Origin: Desulfatitalea sp. UBA4791
GTDB taxonomy: Bacteria > Desulfobacterota > Desulfobacteria > Desulfobacterales > Desulfosarcinaceae
DNA length: 40,668 nt
Assembly: GCA_002402905.1 (NCBI GenBank)
Contig: DHGT01000045.1
Span: 17,192 to 57,859, forward strand
Direction of reading: 5' to 3'
The translations under genes were made by a program, and so were the position numbers. Below are positions 32,454 to 40,668 of the stretch, one piece after another (positions within the stretch are counted from its first letter, which is position 1; the number at the start of each line of letters is the position of its first letter). The notes below the pieces were generated by a model. That model was not told the origin of the DNA. It saw only the letters and a list, made by a program, of their open reading frames with translations, and made no database searches.

Positions 32454-34070
32454 ATGATGCGCCGGTTTTTTCACGACAAACCCTGTAAAATGGAAATGGA
32501 CATGATACCTACCCATCGAAAAATGACTGCCGTGTTGGCCATCGGGCTGGTTCTGGGAATTTTTTGGGGATGCGCCAACAGCCGGGAAAAACAGCCGTCG
32601 GCCATCGAGCAATGGAAACAACTGGTCGAACAGAGCAAGGGGTACTCACCCGCCGCGCGCGACAGATCATTGGAGGCCATGCCCAAAAAAATCGAAACCA
32701 TGGGACCGGATGTGCCGTCGGCGACCTCCGGACGAACCCTGCCGGATCGCACAATCACCATGAAAATGCACATGACCGACGTGCCGGTCCTGCTGCGCGC
32801 GCTGGCGCGCTCGGTGGACCTGAACATCATGATCAACGAAAGCGTGAAGGGCAAGATCAGCATCAATGTCAGGGATGCCCGCTGGGACCAGGTGTTCACC
32901 GGCATCTTGAATTCCCAGGGGCTGGCCTACGAGTGGGAAGGCAATATCGTGCGCATCGTCACCATCGATGACCGTGACCGCAACCTGAAAAACCTCGAAG
33001 CCCAGGAAAAAATACTGGCCAAACAGCGGGAACTCGAGACCCGCGCCCCAATGATCACCAAAATCATCCCCATCGACTTTGCCAGTGCGGAAAAACTGAA
33101 AGACAATGTTCAAAAGGTGCTGGATGCCAAGAAACAGGATGACTTCACCGGCTCGGTACTGGTGGACACCCATACCAATTCGCTCATCGTCCAGGCCACC
33201 CCCACCGACATCGAACGGATCATTCCCATGATCATGGAGCTGGACCGGCCCACGGCCCAGGTGCTCATCGAGGCGCACATCGTGGAAACCACCACCAGCA
33301 CGGCGCGTGAACTGGGCGTGCAGTGGGGCGGCGTCTATAACAAGCGCGCTTTCGGTGTCTCGCCCAACGCCCTCAGAGATATCAGCGGCGTCGCCTCGGG
33401 CACCACGGTCGATCCCACGGCCGGTACCGCCATCAATTTTCCGTCCGGTTTCCAGGCCAACACGGACAACGCCGCCCAAACCGCCGGCATGGTCCTGGGA
33501 TTTCTCACCCAGGGCACCGACGGCATGCTGGCCCTGCAATTGTCGGCCCTGGAGGAGGAGGGCAAACTCAACATCCTCTCCAGCCCCTCGATCACCACCC
33601 TGGACAATGCCAAGGCGGTCATCGAGAGCGGCGACGAAGTGCCGATTCCCGTGTTTCTGAGCGACACCTCCAACGTCATCTATAAAGAGGCCCTGCTGAG
33701 CCTGGAGGTGACGCCGCACGTGATCCAGAACGACGCCCTCAAGCTGGAGATCATCACCACCAAAAACGAAGTCGACTTTTCGCGCACGGTGCAGACCTAC
33801 CCGACCATCGTGACCAAAAAGGCCGAAACCAACGTCATATTGTTCGACGGAGAGACCACGGTCATCGGCGGATTAAAAAAGAACACCGACCAGGACACCG
33901 AAGCCGGCGTGCCCTGGCTGCGGAAAATTCCCGTGCTCGGTTACTTTTTCAAGAGCCAGGGACGAAGCGAGGAGATGCAGGAGTTGCTCATATTCATCAC
34001 GCCGCACATTCTCGGGGCCAAGCCCGCAGCGGCGGCGCTGCCGGCCGGACCGGCCGCCGGCACTCCGTAA
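32454..34070 (+). CDS. MshL-like outer-membrane secretin
   Basis: A 538-residue secretin forming the outer-membrane pore for the pilus. A probable lipoprotein signal ends at a Cys (about residue 40, LGIFWGCANS). The STN-type N-domain lies at about 100-180 (VLLRALARSVDLNIMINE and GKISINVRDARWDQVF), an N1/NolW domain at about 205-275, and the secretin core from about 280 to the end with VPWLRKIPVLGYFFKS and ELLIFITPHIL. There is an Ala/Pro-rich tail. The start follows the previous stop by one base; later Met codons are possible starts that would give a shorter signal peptide. Confidence 0.92.
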   Translation: MMRRFFHDKPCKMEMDMIPTHRKMTAVLAIGLVLGIFWGCANSREKQPSAIEQWKQLVEQSKGYSPAARDRSLEAMPKKIETMGPDVPSATSGRTLPDRTITMKMHMTDVPVLLRALARSVDLNIMINESVKGKISINVRDARWDQVFTGILNSQGLAYEWEGNIVRIVTIDDRDRNLKNLEAQEKILAKQRELETRAPMITKIIPIDFASAEKLKDNVQKVLDAKKQDDFTGSVLVDTHTNSLIVQATPTDIERIIPMIMELDRPTAQVLIEAHIVETTTSTARELGVQWGGVYNKRAFGVSPNALRDISGVASGTTVDPTAGTAINFPSGFQANTDNAAQTAGMVLGFLTQGTDGMLALQLSALEEEGKLNILSSPSITTLDNAKAVIESGDEVPIPVFLSDTSNVIYKEALLSLEVTPHVIQNDALKLEIITTKNEVDFSRTVQTYPTIVTKKAETNVILFDGETTVIGGLKKNTDQDTEAGVPWLRKIPVLGYFFKSQGRSEEMQELLIFITPHILGAKPAAAALPAGPAAGTP

Positions 34071-34081
34071 AAGGCATCGCT

Positions 34082-34099
34082 CCGTCTCTTTCGAGACGG
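34082..34099 (+). other. Hairpin between secretin and MshM-like genes
   Basis: CCGTCTC (34082-34088) and GAGACGG (34093-34099) pair perfectly around a TTTC loop, 12 bases after the secretin stop. No T-run follows, so it may only slow or stabilise the transcript inside the operon. Confidence 0.45.
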
Positions 34100-34143
34100 C
34101 GCCATCACCAGGTCGGCGACCTCGATGGACCCTTTGATAACAG

Positions 34144-35859
34144 ATGCTCCGGCACACCATGGATTATTTCAAGCTACTGCAGCTAAAGAAGGAACCCTTT
34201 TCCAACTCACCGGACCCGGATTTCTTCTACCATTCCAAACAGCACGAAGCGTGCGTGCAAAAACTGGAATTGGCCATCCGGCTGCGCCGGGGACTCAATG
34301 TGATCATCGGCGATATCGGTACCGGCAAAACCACGCTTTGCCGTGAGCTGATCCGCCGCTTCGATGACGATGCGGACATTCGCACCCACCTCATTCTCGA
34401 TCCATCGTTTGCCAGCGCCACCGAATGTCTGAGGCAGCTCTTTACGATCTTTTGCAAGGAGACGGCCGAGATCCCGGCCACCGATATGGCCCTGAAAGAG
34501 GCCATCAAACAGCACCTCTTTTCCGAAGGCATCGACCACCAGCGCACCACCGTGCTGGTCATCGACGAAGGCCAGAAAATCACCCCCGAGGGCATCGAAA
34601 TCCTGCGCGAATTGCTCAACTACGAAACCAACAGCTTCAAGCTGCTCCAGATTGTCATCTTTGCCCAACCTGAAATCGAGGATATCCTGAGGGCGCATGC
34701 CAACTTCGCCGATCGCATCAACCTGTTGCACTATCTGGCGCCCATGAATTTCGGCGACACGCGCCGGATGATCCACCACCGCCTTAAACTCTCGAGCCAA
34801 ACGCCCAAACCGCTCGCCATTTTCACGCTGCCGGCGCTATGGGCGATCTACCGTTTCAGCAAGGGCTACCCCCGCAAGATCGTCCATCTGTGCCACCAGA
34901 GCGTGCTGACCATGATCATCCAGAATCGGTCCAAAGCCGGCTGGGCCATGATCCGTTCGTGCAAGAATCGCTTGCGCCCCCAACGCCAGTGGCTGCGCAG
35001 GAGCCTGCTCTATGGCGGCGCGGCGCTCCTGATCGCCGTGGCGGCGGCCGCGACGGTGGGCCCCTATCGCGGAATGTTGCCGTTTAAAAAAGCGCCGGAT
35101 TTGGTGTTCAAGGTGCCGGCCGAAACGTTCCGTGTGGATGCCGTATCGGAACCAGCACCTTCGCCGACAGTGACGGCCGCCGCCGTTTCAGCCCCGCCCG
35201 TGCCGCCTGTGCAAACGGATGCCCAGCAAGCGGACGCGAGTCTCGCGAAGGCATCGGAACCGGTGCCGCCGGAGCCCGTTGCGGCACCCCCTATCGCCGA
35301 ACCTGCCCGCCAGGCGGCCGGCGCGTCACTGAACGAACCTGCCGTGGCAGCCCTGCCGGTGGCACCTCCCGACCCGCCGGAGGTGCTCGGCCAAATCAAG
35401 GTCAAACCCGGCGACACCCTATTCAAAATGGTGGTTAATATTTACGGCATCGCCAGCAACCGCAACATGCGCGCCGTGATCGAAGCCAACCCGCACATAC
35501 GGGACCCCAATGCCATCGACCTGGGCGATGTGATCGCATTTCCCGCCGTGCGGCACCGCCTGGACCCGTCCAAAGGCACCTGTTACTGGATCGTTGCAGA
35601 CGAACACGCGGATCTGGAAGCGGCGCTTCAAAGGCTGTGGCTTTATGGGCGCGACGTGTCCAGGTTGCACCAAATGCGCTTGATCGCTTACTGGCACCCC
35701 GATCGGGGACTGCGTTTCTGGCTGGCTGCCAGGACATATTTTCAAACAGAGCAAGCGGCCGCGGCCTATCTCGGGTCGCTGCCCAGCGAGCTGGCTGTCG
35801 GAAGCCGGATTGAATCACAACTACCGGAAGGCGCGACCCTCTTTTCATACCCCTACTGA
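34144..35859 (+). CDS. MshM/ExeA-like AAA ATPase with membrane helix and LysM-like tail
   Basis: A 571-residue protein. The N-terminal 270 residues are an ExeA/MshM-type AAA ATPase: PFSNSPDPDFFYHSKQHEAC, Walker A GDIGTGKTTL (56-65) and Walker B VLVIDEGQKI. One membrane helix follows (about 289-307, YGGAALLIAVAAAATVG), then about 100 Pro/Ala-rich residues as a periplasmic spacer, and a LysM-like domain (about 417-470, IKVKPGDTLFKMVVNIYG then DLGDVIAFP). The final 90 residues are unassigned. ExeA helps place the secretin through peptidoglycan; here ATPase and wall-binding parts are in one chain. The start may be the ATG at 34144 or 34159. Confidence 0.85.
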   Translation: MLRHTMDYFKLLQLKKEPFSNSPDPDFFYHSKQHEACVQKLELAIRLRRGLNVIIGDIGTGKTTLCRELIRRFDDDADIRTHLILDPSFASATECLRQLFTIFCKETAEIPATDMALKEAIKQHLFSEGIDHQRTTVLVIDEGQKITPEGIEILRELLNYETNSFKLLQIVIFAQPEIEDILRAHANFADRINLLHYLAPMNFGDTRRMIHHRLKLSSQTPKPLAIFTLPALWAIYRFSKGYPRKIVHLCHQSVLTMIIQNRSKAGWAMIRSCKNRLRPQRQWLRRSLLYGGAALLIAVAAAATVGPYRGMLPFKKAPDLVFKVPAETFRVDAVSEPAPSPTVTAAAVSAPPVPPVQTDAQQADASLAKASEPVPPEPVAAPPIAEPARQAAGASLNEPAVAALPVAPPDPPEVLGQIKVKPGDTLFKMVVNIYGIASNRNMRAVIEANPHIRDPNAIDLGDVIAFPAVRHRLDPSKGTCYWIVADEHADLEAALQRLWLYGRDVSRLHQMRLIAYWHPDRGLRFWLAARTYFQTEQAAAAYLGSLPSELAVGSRIESQLPEGATLFSYPY

Positions 35860-35903
35860 CAAGAGATGCGACGGGCCAGACGACGAATCTGCGAGGCAAG
35901 AAC

Positions 35904-37613
35904 GTGAAACATAAAAAACGACTGGGTGAGATGCTGGTTGAAGCCGGCCTGATGACCGAAGATCAGCTCAAACAGGCCATCCTCGACCACAAACGCAACA
36001 ATATGAAACTGGGCGAGTTCCTGGTGCGCGAAGGCATCGTGGCCGGCGCCCAGATCGCGGACCTGATCTCGCGCCAATTGAAAATCCAGAAATACCATCC
36101 GGACAATTTCCCCATCGACATGACGCTGACCGAGCTGATTCCCGTGGAAATGGCCCAACGGCTGCAGGCCATCCCGTTGTCCAAAACCACCTACCTGCTC
36201 ACCCTGGCCATGACCGATCCCACCGACATCAATACGCTGGACGCCATCGAGGTTCACACCAACATGGAGGTCGAACCGGTCATCTGCACCTACCAGGAGT
36301 GGAACCATCTGCTCGGCAGCCTCTACGGCACTTACTCGAGCATGGGCGGCGTGCTCGAACACATGGAAGAGATGGAGGTCGAGCGGGTTCAGAGCGGCGA
36401 CCGGGAACGCAGCAGCGAGGACCTGGAGGTCAAATCCCTGCACGACATGGCCGAAGAGGCCCCGGTGATCCGGCTGGTCAACTCCATTCTCTCCCAGGCG
36501 GTCCGCGACGGGGCCAGCGACGTGCATATCAGCCCGGAAAAGGACCGCGTCCAGGTGCGCTTCCGGGTGGACGGCAAGCTTCACGACGTGCCGGCCCCGC
36601 CCAAATCCATGCACTTGCTGATCGTGTCACGCTTCAAAATCCTGGCCAACATGGACATCTCCCTGTCCCGCGTGCCCCAGGACGGTCGGTTCACCATCCG
36701 CATGGACAACAAGGAGATCAATATCCGCGCCTCGACCATCCCCACGATCCACGGGGAAAACCTGGTGCTGCGCCTGCTCGACACCAGCAGCGGCGTCTTT
36801 TCCCTCGAAGAGCTGGGTATGAGCGATACGGACATCCAGAAGCTCGAATCCATGATCTACAAGCCTTACGGCATGATTCTGAGCACCGGACCGACCGGCA
36901 GCGGCAAAAGCACCACGCTCTATTCGATCCTCAAGCGGATCAACCAGCCCGACATCAATATCATCACCCTGGAAGATCCGGTGGAATACCGGGTGAACAA
37001 GATCCGGCAGATCCAACTCAACCGCAGGGCGGGCATGACCTTTGCCAGCGGCCTGCGCGCCATCATGCGCCAGGACCCGGATGTCATCATGGTCGGCGAG
37101 ACGCGCGACGCCGAAACGGCCGGCATTTCCGTCCAGGCGGCCCTCACCGGCCACCGGGTGCTCAGCACGGTGCATACCAACGACGCCGCCGGTGCCATCA
37201 CACGCCTGATGGATATGGGGGTGGAACCCTTCCTGGTGTCGTCGGTCATGCTCGTCTCCATCGCCCAGCGCCTGGTGCGCAAGGTGTGTCCCTATTGCAG
37301 CAAACCCCAGAACCCGCCCAAGGAAGCACTGAAATTCTGGGGGATAGACCGGATCCCCGACGCCCACCTGGTCAAGGGAAGCGGCTGCTTCAACTGCATG
37401 GACAAAGGCTATAAAGGTCGCACCGGTATCTTTGAAGTGTTGATTATCGATGATATGGTGCAGGACATGATCCTCAAACGCCATTCCGCCCAGGAGATCA
37501 CGCGTGCCGCTCACCAGGCCGGACGCCTGAGAACCCTGAAAGAGGACGCCGCCGACAAGGTGGCCCGGGGCATCACCACCCTGGACGAGGCCGCCTCGGC
37601 GGTCATGATGTAA
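35904..37613 (+). CDS. MshE-like type IV pilus assembly ATPase with MshEN c-di-GMP motifs
   Basis: A 569-residue GspE/PilB-family motor. The N-terminus carries two consecutive MshEN-type repeats: RLGEMLVEAGL...LDH (residues 6-29) and KLGEFLVREGI...SRQ (35-58). The first lacks the terminal Gln (His29) and the second starts with Lys instead of Arg, so c-di-GMP binding is probable but not certain. The ATPase has Walker A GPTGSGKSTT (about 330-339), Walker B MVGETRDAET and a His box LSTVHTND. A zinc site is formed by Cys462, Cys465, Cys495 and Cys498. It should drive pilin polymerisation. It is followed by the platform gene after a 220-bp gap holding a repeat. Confidence 0.93.
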   Translation: MKHKKRLGEMLVEAGLMTEDQLKQAILDHKRNNMKLGEFLVREGIVAGAQIADLISRQLKIQKYHPDNFPIDMTLTELIPVEMAQRLQAIPLSKTTYLLTLAMTDPTDINTLDAIEVHTNMEVEPVICTYQEWNHLLGSLYGTYSSMGGVLEHMEEMEVERVQSGDRERSSEDLEVKSLHDMAEEAPVIRLVNSILSQAVRDGASDVHISPEKDRVQVRFRVDGKLHDVPAPPKSMHLLIVSRFKILANMDISLSRVPQDGRFTIRMDNKEINIRASTIPTIHGENLVLRLLDTSSGVFSLEELGMSDTDIQKLESMIYKPYGMILSTGPTGSGKSTTLYSILKRINQPDINIITLEDPVEYRVNKIRQIQLNRRAGMTFASGLRAIMRQDPDVIMVGETRDAETAGISVQAALTGHRVLSTVHTNDAAGAITRLMDMGVEPFLVSSVMLVSIAQRLVRKVCPYCSKPQNPPKEALKFWGIDRIPDAHLVKGSGCFNCMDKGYKGRTGIFEVLIIDDMVQDMILKRHSAQEITRAAHQAGRLRTLKEDAADKVARGITTLDEAASAVMM

Positions 37614-37616
37614 AAA

Positions 37617-37650
37617 AGAAGTTTAAAGTGTTAAGTTTAAAGTTTAAAGT
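37617..37650 (+). repeat. Short GTTTAAAGT direct repeats beside the palindromic element
   Basis: Three GTTTAAAGT-like units lie here, one within GTTTAAAGTGTTAAG. A related GTCTAAAGTGTTAAG recurs at 37807-37821 on the other side of the palindromic element. The flanking similarity suggests a duplication from insertion or slippage, though the spacing is not tight enough for a clean target-site duplication. Confidence 0.55.
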
Positions 37651-37676
37651 AAGTATCTTTAATTTATGGTAAAATT

Positions 37677-37771
37677 CGGGCGGGCGTAAACCCCGCCCCT
37701 ACGAGATCTATGTTGTGCTACAGACAGTTGCCATAAACCGGCGGCGTAGGGGCGGGGTTTATCCCCGCCCG
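37677..37771 (+). repeat. MITE-like palindromic repeat, intact copy (copy 3)
   Basis: A 95-bp element with 27-base inverted ends: left end 37677-37703 and right end 37745-37771, which pair at 25 of 27 positions or better by eye. The core includes GAGAT and TACAG. It sits between the motor and platform genes of the pilus operon and would form a strong hairpin in the transcript. No T-run follows it. It contains no reading frame. Two diverged relatives lie at 38-127 and 16978-17244. Confidence 0.85.
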
Positions 37772-37833
37772 TATGGAAACCTAAACGCCCTAAGTAAACG
37801 GCACTAAGTCTAAAGTGTTAAGCGGAAATAGCC

Positions 37834-39054
37834 ATGCCGACCTTTTCCTATCAAGCGATCAATGAGAGTGGTGCGACGATATCGGGCACCCTGGAGGCCG
37901 AATCCCTCGATGCGGCCGCCAGCCTTCTGGTGGGCAACGGCCTTATTCCCAGCAAGGTCAAACCCTACACAGCCGCTGAACCCATGCTTTGGCTGGGGCA
38001 CCTGCTCAAATGGATTCATCCGGTCAAAATGCCGGAGTTGATCCTGTTCACCAAGCAGTTCCGCACCATGGTGCGCGCGGGTATTCCCATGCTGTCCCTG
38101 CTCAAAACTCTGGAGTCCCAGACCGAAAACAGGGCGTTGAAAAAAGTGATCCTCAACATGAGTCACGACATCTCCCAGGGATCCAGCCTGCACGAAACAT
38201 TTCGCAAGCATCCGGCCATCTTCTCGTCGCTCTACTGCAGCATGGTGCGCGCCGGGGAGGCCAGCGGCGCCCTGCCCGAGGTGCTCGAACGGCTGATCTA
38301 CATTCTGGAGCACGAATATAAGATCCGCTCCGAAATCCGTTCTGCACTGCAATATCCGGCCCTGGTATTCGCCTTTTTGATCGTGGCCTTCTTCGTGCTG
38401 CTGACCTACGTCATCCCCAAATTTTCCACCATATTCATGAAATCCGGCCTGGAATTGCCCCTGCTGACGCGCATCTGCATCATGATCTACGACGCCATGG
38501 TTAATTACTGGTACCTGGTCCTGATCGGCATCGTGGCCATTGTCGGCGCCTTGACCGTTTACCTCAGGACCAGCGATGGACGCCTCACCCGGGACAAATT
38601 GTTGCTGCACATGCCCCTTCTGGGCCCCCTCTTCCTCAAAGCCGCCATGGCCCGGTTCGCCAGCATCTTTTCCATTCTGCAATCCAGCGGCGTCGGGGTG
38701 ATGGATTCCATGCGGATTCTGGCCGATACCGTCAACAACGAGGCCATCGCCCAGGAGTTCATAGAGTTACAGGACCGGCTGGAGGAGGGCCGCGGCATCG
38801 CCGCACCGTTGCGCCAATCCCAGTATTTCACCCCCATCGTCATCAACATGACCGCCATCGGCGAGGAGACCGGCAACCTGGAGGAGATGCTCGACGACAT
38901 CGCCGCCCACTACGACTGGGAATTGTCCTATGCCGTGAAACGCTTCAACGATTCCCTCGGGCCGATTCTTATCGTCGGCATGGCCGCCGTTATCGGTTTT
39001 TTCGCCCTGGCCATCTATATGCCCATGTGGGATTTGTCTCGCGTCGTGCAATAG
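37834..39054 (+). CDS. MshG/PilC/GspF-like inner-membrane platform protein
   Basis: A 406-residue polytopic protein at the base of the pilus machine. It has the usual N-terminal strand region (MPTFSYQAINESGATISGTL) and two GspF repeats, each with TKQFRTMVRAGIPMLSLLK- and RFASIFSILQSSGVGVMDS-like helices. There are three membrane helices at about 170-190, 218-240 and 378-398. Conserved Gly/Glu spots such as MVRAGEASGALPEVL and AIGEETGNLEEML mark each repeat. It should turn ATPase motion into pilin insertion. It follows the palindromic repeat by 62 bases. Confidence 0.94.
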   Translation: MPTFSYQAINESGATISGTLEAESLDAAASLLVGNGLIPSKVKPYTAAEPMLWLGHLLKWIHPVKMPELILFTKQFRTMVRAGIPMLSLLKTLESQTENRALKKVILNMSHDISQGSSLHETFRKHPAIFSSLYCSMVRAGEASGALPEVLERLIYILEHEYKIRSEIRSALQYPALVFAFLIVAFFVLLTYVIPKFSTIFMKSGLELPLLTRICIMIYDAMVNYWYLVLIGIVAIVGALTVYLRTSDGRLTRDKLLLHMPLLGPLFLKAAMARFASIFSILQSSGVGVMDSMRILADTVNNEAIAQEFIELQDRLEEGRGIAAPLRQSQYFTPIVINMTAIGEETGNLEEMLDDIAAHYDWELSYAVKRFNDSLGPILIVGMAAVIGFFALAIYMPMWDLSRVVQ

Positions 39055-39066
39055 CACCACCGCGCC

Positions 39067-40443
39067 ATGTCCATCCGGAGCCCCATAGAAATTAAAATGC
39101 GCGACATCCGTTTTCACATCAATCTCTACATCCTGATACCGGTGATCTTTGCCGGCTTTACGACCTTATCCTTTCTCGTCGCTTATCAGTTGACCCGCTT
39201 TTACATCTCCAAAAGCCTGCCGCCCCAATGGCCCCTGGCCTTCTGGGGGGCCATTCTGGTGATCTTCACTTTTGTGTGCGGCCTGCTGGTGGTCAAGTTT
39301 GTCATTTCACCGGTGGAACGCTTTGTCGACAAAACCCAGACCATGGGGGTCATCAAGGACATCGATGCCAGCCAAAAGGGGTCCGACGTCTCGGCTGCGG
39401 AAATCAACCGATTTTCTCGCGTTTTTGATCAGGTCACCGAAATCCTGAGTAAAATGGAGGCCAGCGCCCTTTTTCCCGAAATCGTGGGGCACAGCACCGC
39501 CATGCGTGCCGTGCTGAATCAGATCGTCAAGGTGGCCCCCACCGATTCCATGGTACTGGTGGCCGGAGAAACCGGCACCGGCAAGGAGCTGATCGCCCAT
39601 GCCATCCACGGCCACAGTCGTCGCCGTGACCAGCCTTTCCTGGCCTTGAACTGTGCCGCCATCCCGGAAGGATTGCTCGAAAGCGAACTGTTCGGTCACG
39701 AAAAGGGGGCCTTCACCGGCGCCGTCAGCCGCAAAACCGGAAAGATCGAACAGGCGCACCAAGGCACCCTGTTCCTCGATGAAATCGGCGACATGTCCCT
39801 GGAAACGCAGGCCAAACTGCTCAGGGCCCTGGAGGAACGCCAGATCGTGCGTCTGGGCGGCACACAGCCGGTCAGGGTCGACGTGCGATTCATCGCCGCC
39901 ACCAACAAGAACCTGCCGGAACGCGTTAAAAAAGGATTCTTCAGGGAGGACTTGTACTATCGCCTCAACGTCTTTCTCATTCATCTGCCCCCCCTGCGGG
40001 AACGGCGTGAGGACATCCCCTTGCTGGCCGAACATTTTCTGAGCACCGTCAATGATACCCAAAAACTATCCACCGCCTGCATCCAGCGCCTCATGGCCCA
40101 CGACTGGCCGGGCAATGTTCGTGAACTGCAAAACGCCATCCACTCCGCCGCTGTCATGTCCGGCGCCGAGATCGTCGAGCCGATGCACCTGCCATCGGCC
40201 ATCACGAACCACTGGCCGTCCATGCAAAAGGAACCGGCCTGTCCGGACGCCGTCGATGGCGCATCGGACGGACAGGATCTGGACCATCAGCTACGGGAAT
40301 TTGAAAAGAACATGCTCATCCATGCCCTGTCGCAAAGCCGGGGCATCCAGAAGCAAGCCGCCAAGCTGCTCGGCATCAAAGAGCGCAGCCTCTGGCACCG
40401 GTTGAAAAAACACGACATCGACGCATCGGCCTTCAAGATGTGA
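39067..40443 (+). CDS. Membrane-anchored sigma-54-dependent transcription activator
   Basis: A 458-residue enhancer-binding protein without a receiver domain. Two membrane helices (about residues 17-38 and 54-78) and a HAMP-like segment precede the AAA+ domain (about 136-370). Walker A is AGETGTGKEL, the sigma-54 contact loop GAFTGA is at 214-219, Walker B TLFLDEIGDM, and sensor region RFIAATNKN. The C-terminal Fis-type helix-turn-helix (about 410-452, IQKAAKLLGIKERSLWHRLK) binds DNA. It starts 12 bases after the platform gene. A matching sigma-54 promoter 210 bases downstream suggests that it activates pilus subunit genes just beyond the window. Confidence 0.92.
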   Translation: MSIRSPIEIKMRDIRFHINLYILIPVIFAGFTTLSFLVAYQLTRFYISKSLPPQWPLAFWGAILVIFTFVCGLLVVKFVISPVERFVDKTQTMGVIKDIDASQKGSDVSAAEINRFSRVFDQVTEILSKMEASALFPEIVGHSTAMRAVLNQIVKVAPTDSMVLVAGETGTGKELIAHAIHGHSRRRDQPFLALNCAAIPEGLLESELFGHEKGAFTGAVSRKTGKIEQAHQGTLFLDEIGDMSLETQAKLLRALEERQIVRLGGTQPVRVDVRFIAATNKNLPERVKKGFFREDLYYRLNVFLIHLPPLRERREDIPLLAEHFLSTVNDTQKLSTACIQRLMAHDWPGNVRELQNAIHSAAVMSGAEIVEPMHLPSAITNHWPSMQKEPACPDAVDGASDGQDLDHQLREFEKNMLIHALSQSRGIQKQAAKLLGIKERSLWHRLKKHDIDASAFKM

Positions 40444-40668
40444 CTCAACGATCGCAGCTTCGCCGGCACCGGGAAACAACCCATAATGACCGTTTCAGAG
40501 CCATTATTTTTGACGATTTTTCTACATAATTTGTAGTTTAAAGCTCCATCCCATCCCGAAGGAGCGATTCGACAATATCGATTAACCCCACATCCATTTG
40601 TAATAAATATGAATTCTATCTATAAAAATTATTTGCCTTTGTTTTTCGTTCATGGCATATTAAGTGCA
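40444..40668 (+). other. AT-rich region after the sigma-54 activator gene
   Basis: No gene begins here. The first 60 bases are GC-rich; from about 40495 the region is AT-rich as expected upstream of a promoter. A weak GCTCC/GGAGC hairpin lies at about 40541-40565. The window ends in a sigma-54 promoter match. Activator binding sites are likely somewhere in this stretch, but no clear repeat identifies them. Confidence 0.55.
40653..40668 (+). promoter_or_regulatory. Sigma-54 (-24/-12) promoter
   Basis: TGGCATATTAAGTGCA agrees with the consensus TGGCAY-N5-TTGCA at all but one of the informative positions, and the required GG-N10-GC spacing is exact. It points to the right and sits behind a 150-bp AT-rich region downstream of a sigma-54 activator gene. 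The gene it serves is outside the window. Confidence 0.75.

Noticed and set aside
37677..37771. Palindromic repeat as a Rho-independent terminator of the motor gene
   Set aside because: It lacks a U-tract and the pilus operon continues directly after it; similarity to two distant loci marks it as a repeat.

Overview
The window reads as chromosomal DNA of a Gram-negative, GC-rich bacterium, most likely a Desulfobacterota (Deltaproteobacteria) member close to the Desulfosarcina/Desulfobacteraceae group. This placement is inference from the gene content: an MSHA-like pilus cluster, MglA-type GTPase signalling, PilZ and DUF4388 proteins, a COG1313-type radical SAM remnant, an acetate uptake/activation module, and short GC-rich palindromic repeats. 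No rRNA, tRNA, CRISPR array, prophage or complete insertion sequence was seen.

Layout. 1-177 holds two dispersed repeats. 178-2678 (minus) carries a universal stress protein and an ABC-2 exporter pair. 2743-7389 (plus) carries a YhdH-type oxidoreductase, a MalY/PatB aminotransferase, an unknown small protein, a broken radical SAM gene, a secreted cyclophilin and a PilZ protein. 7565-16776 (minus) is a co-directional run read as TetR regulator, acetyl-CoA synthetase, sodium/solute symporter, a 28-residue membrane peptide, a zinc-ribbon membrane protein, a membrane sensor fused to a DnaQ-type exonuclease, and a helicase. It looks like an acetate uptake and activation unit with an unusual nuclease/helicase tail. 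16777-17306 is a gene-free stretch with a composite repeat. 17307-22412 (minus) reads as TPR-like protein, MglA GTPase, DUF4388/cNMP-like protein, PilZ protein, purC and a solitary ParB-like protein. 22759-28106 (minus) is ispF-uvrB-uvrC-mdh, and 28181-29158 is a membrane class III adenylate cyclase.

29487-40443 (plus) is a type IV pilus / MSHA-like assembly operon: a PilM-PilN fusion (MshI-like), PilO/MshJ-like and PilP/MshK-like proteins, secretin MshL, an MshM-like AAA ATPase carrying a LysM-like tail, the MshE motor with c-di-GMP-type MshEN repeats, the MshG platform protein and a membrane-anchored sigma-54 activator. The last 16 bases of the window match a sigma-54 promoter pointing out of the window, where prepilin genes would be expected.

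The most notable items are the sensor-exonuclease fusion in the acetate module, the MglA operon without MglB, the rearranged pilus cluster with its own sigma-54 activator and promoter, the 28-residue peptide gene, and the nested repeats. Second-messenger themes recur: two PilZ proteins and an MshEN motor (c-di-GMP), an adenylate cyclase, and a degenerate cNMP-like domain. Any link among them is inference.
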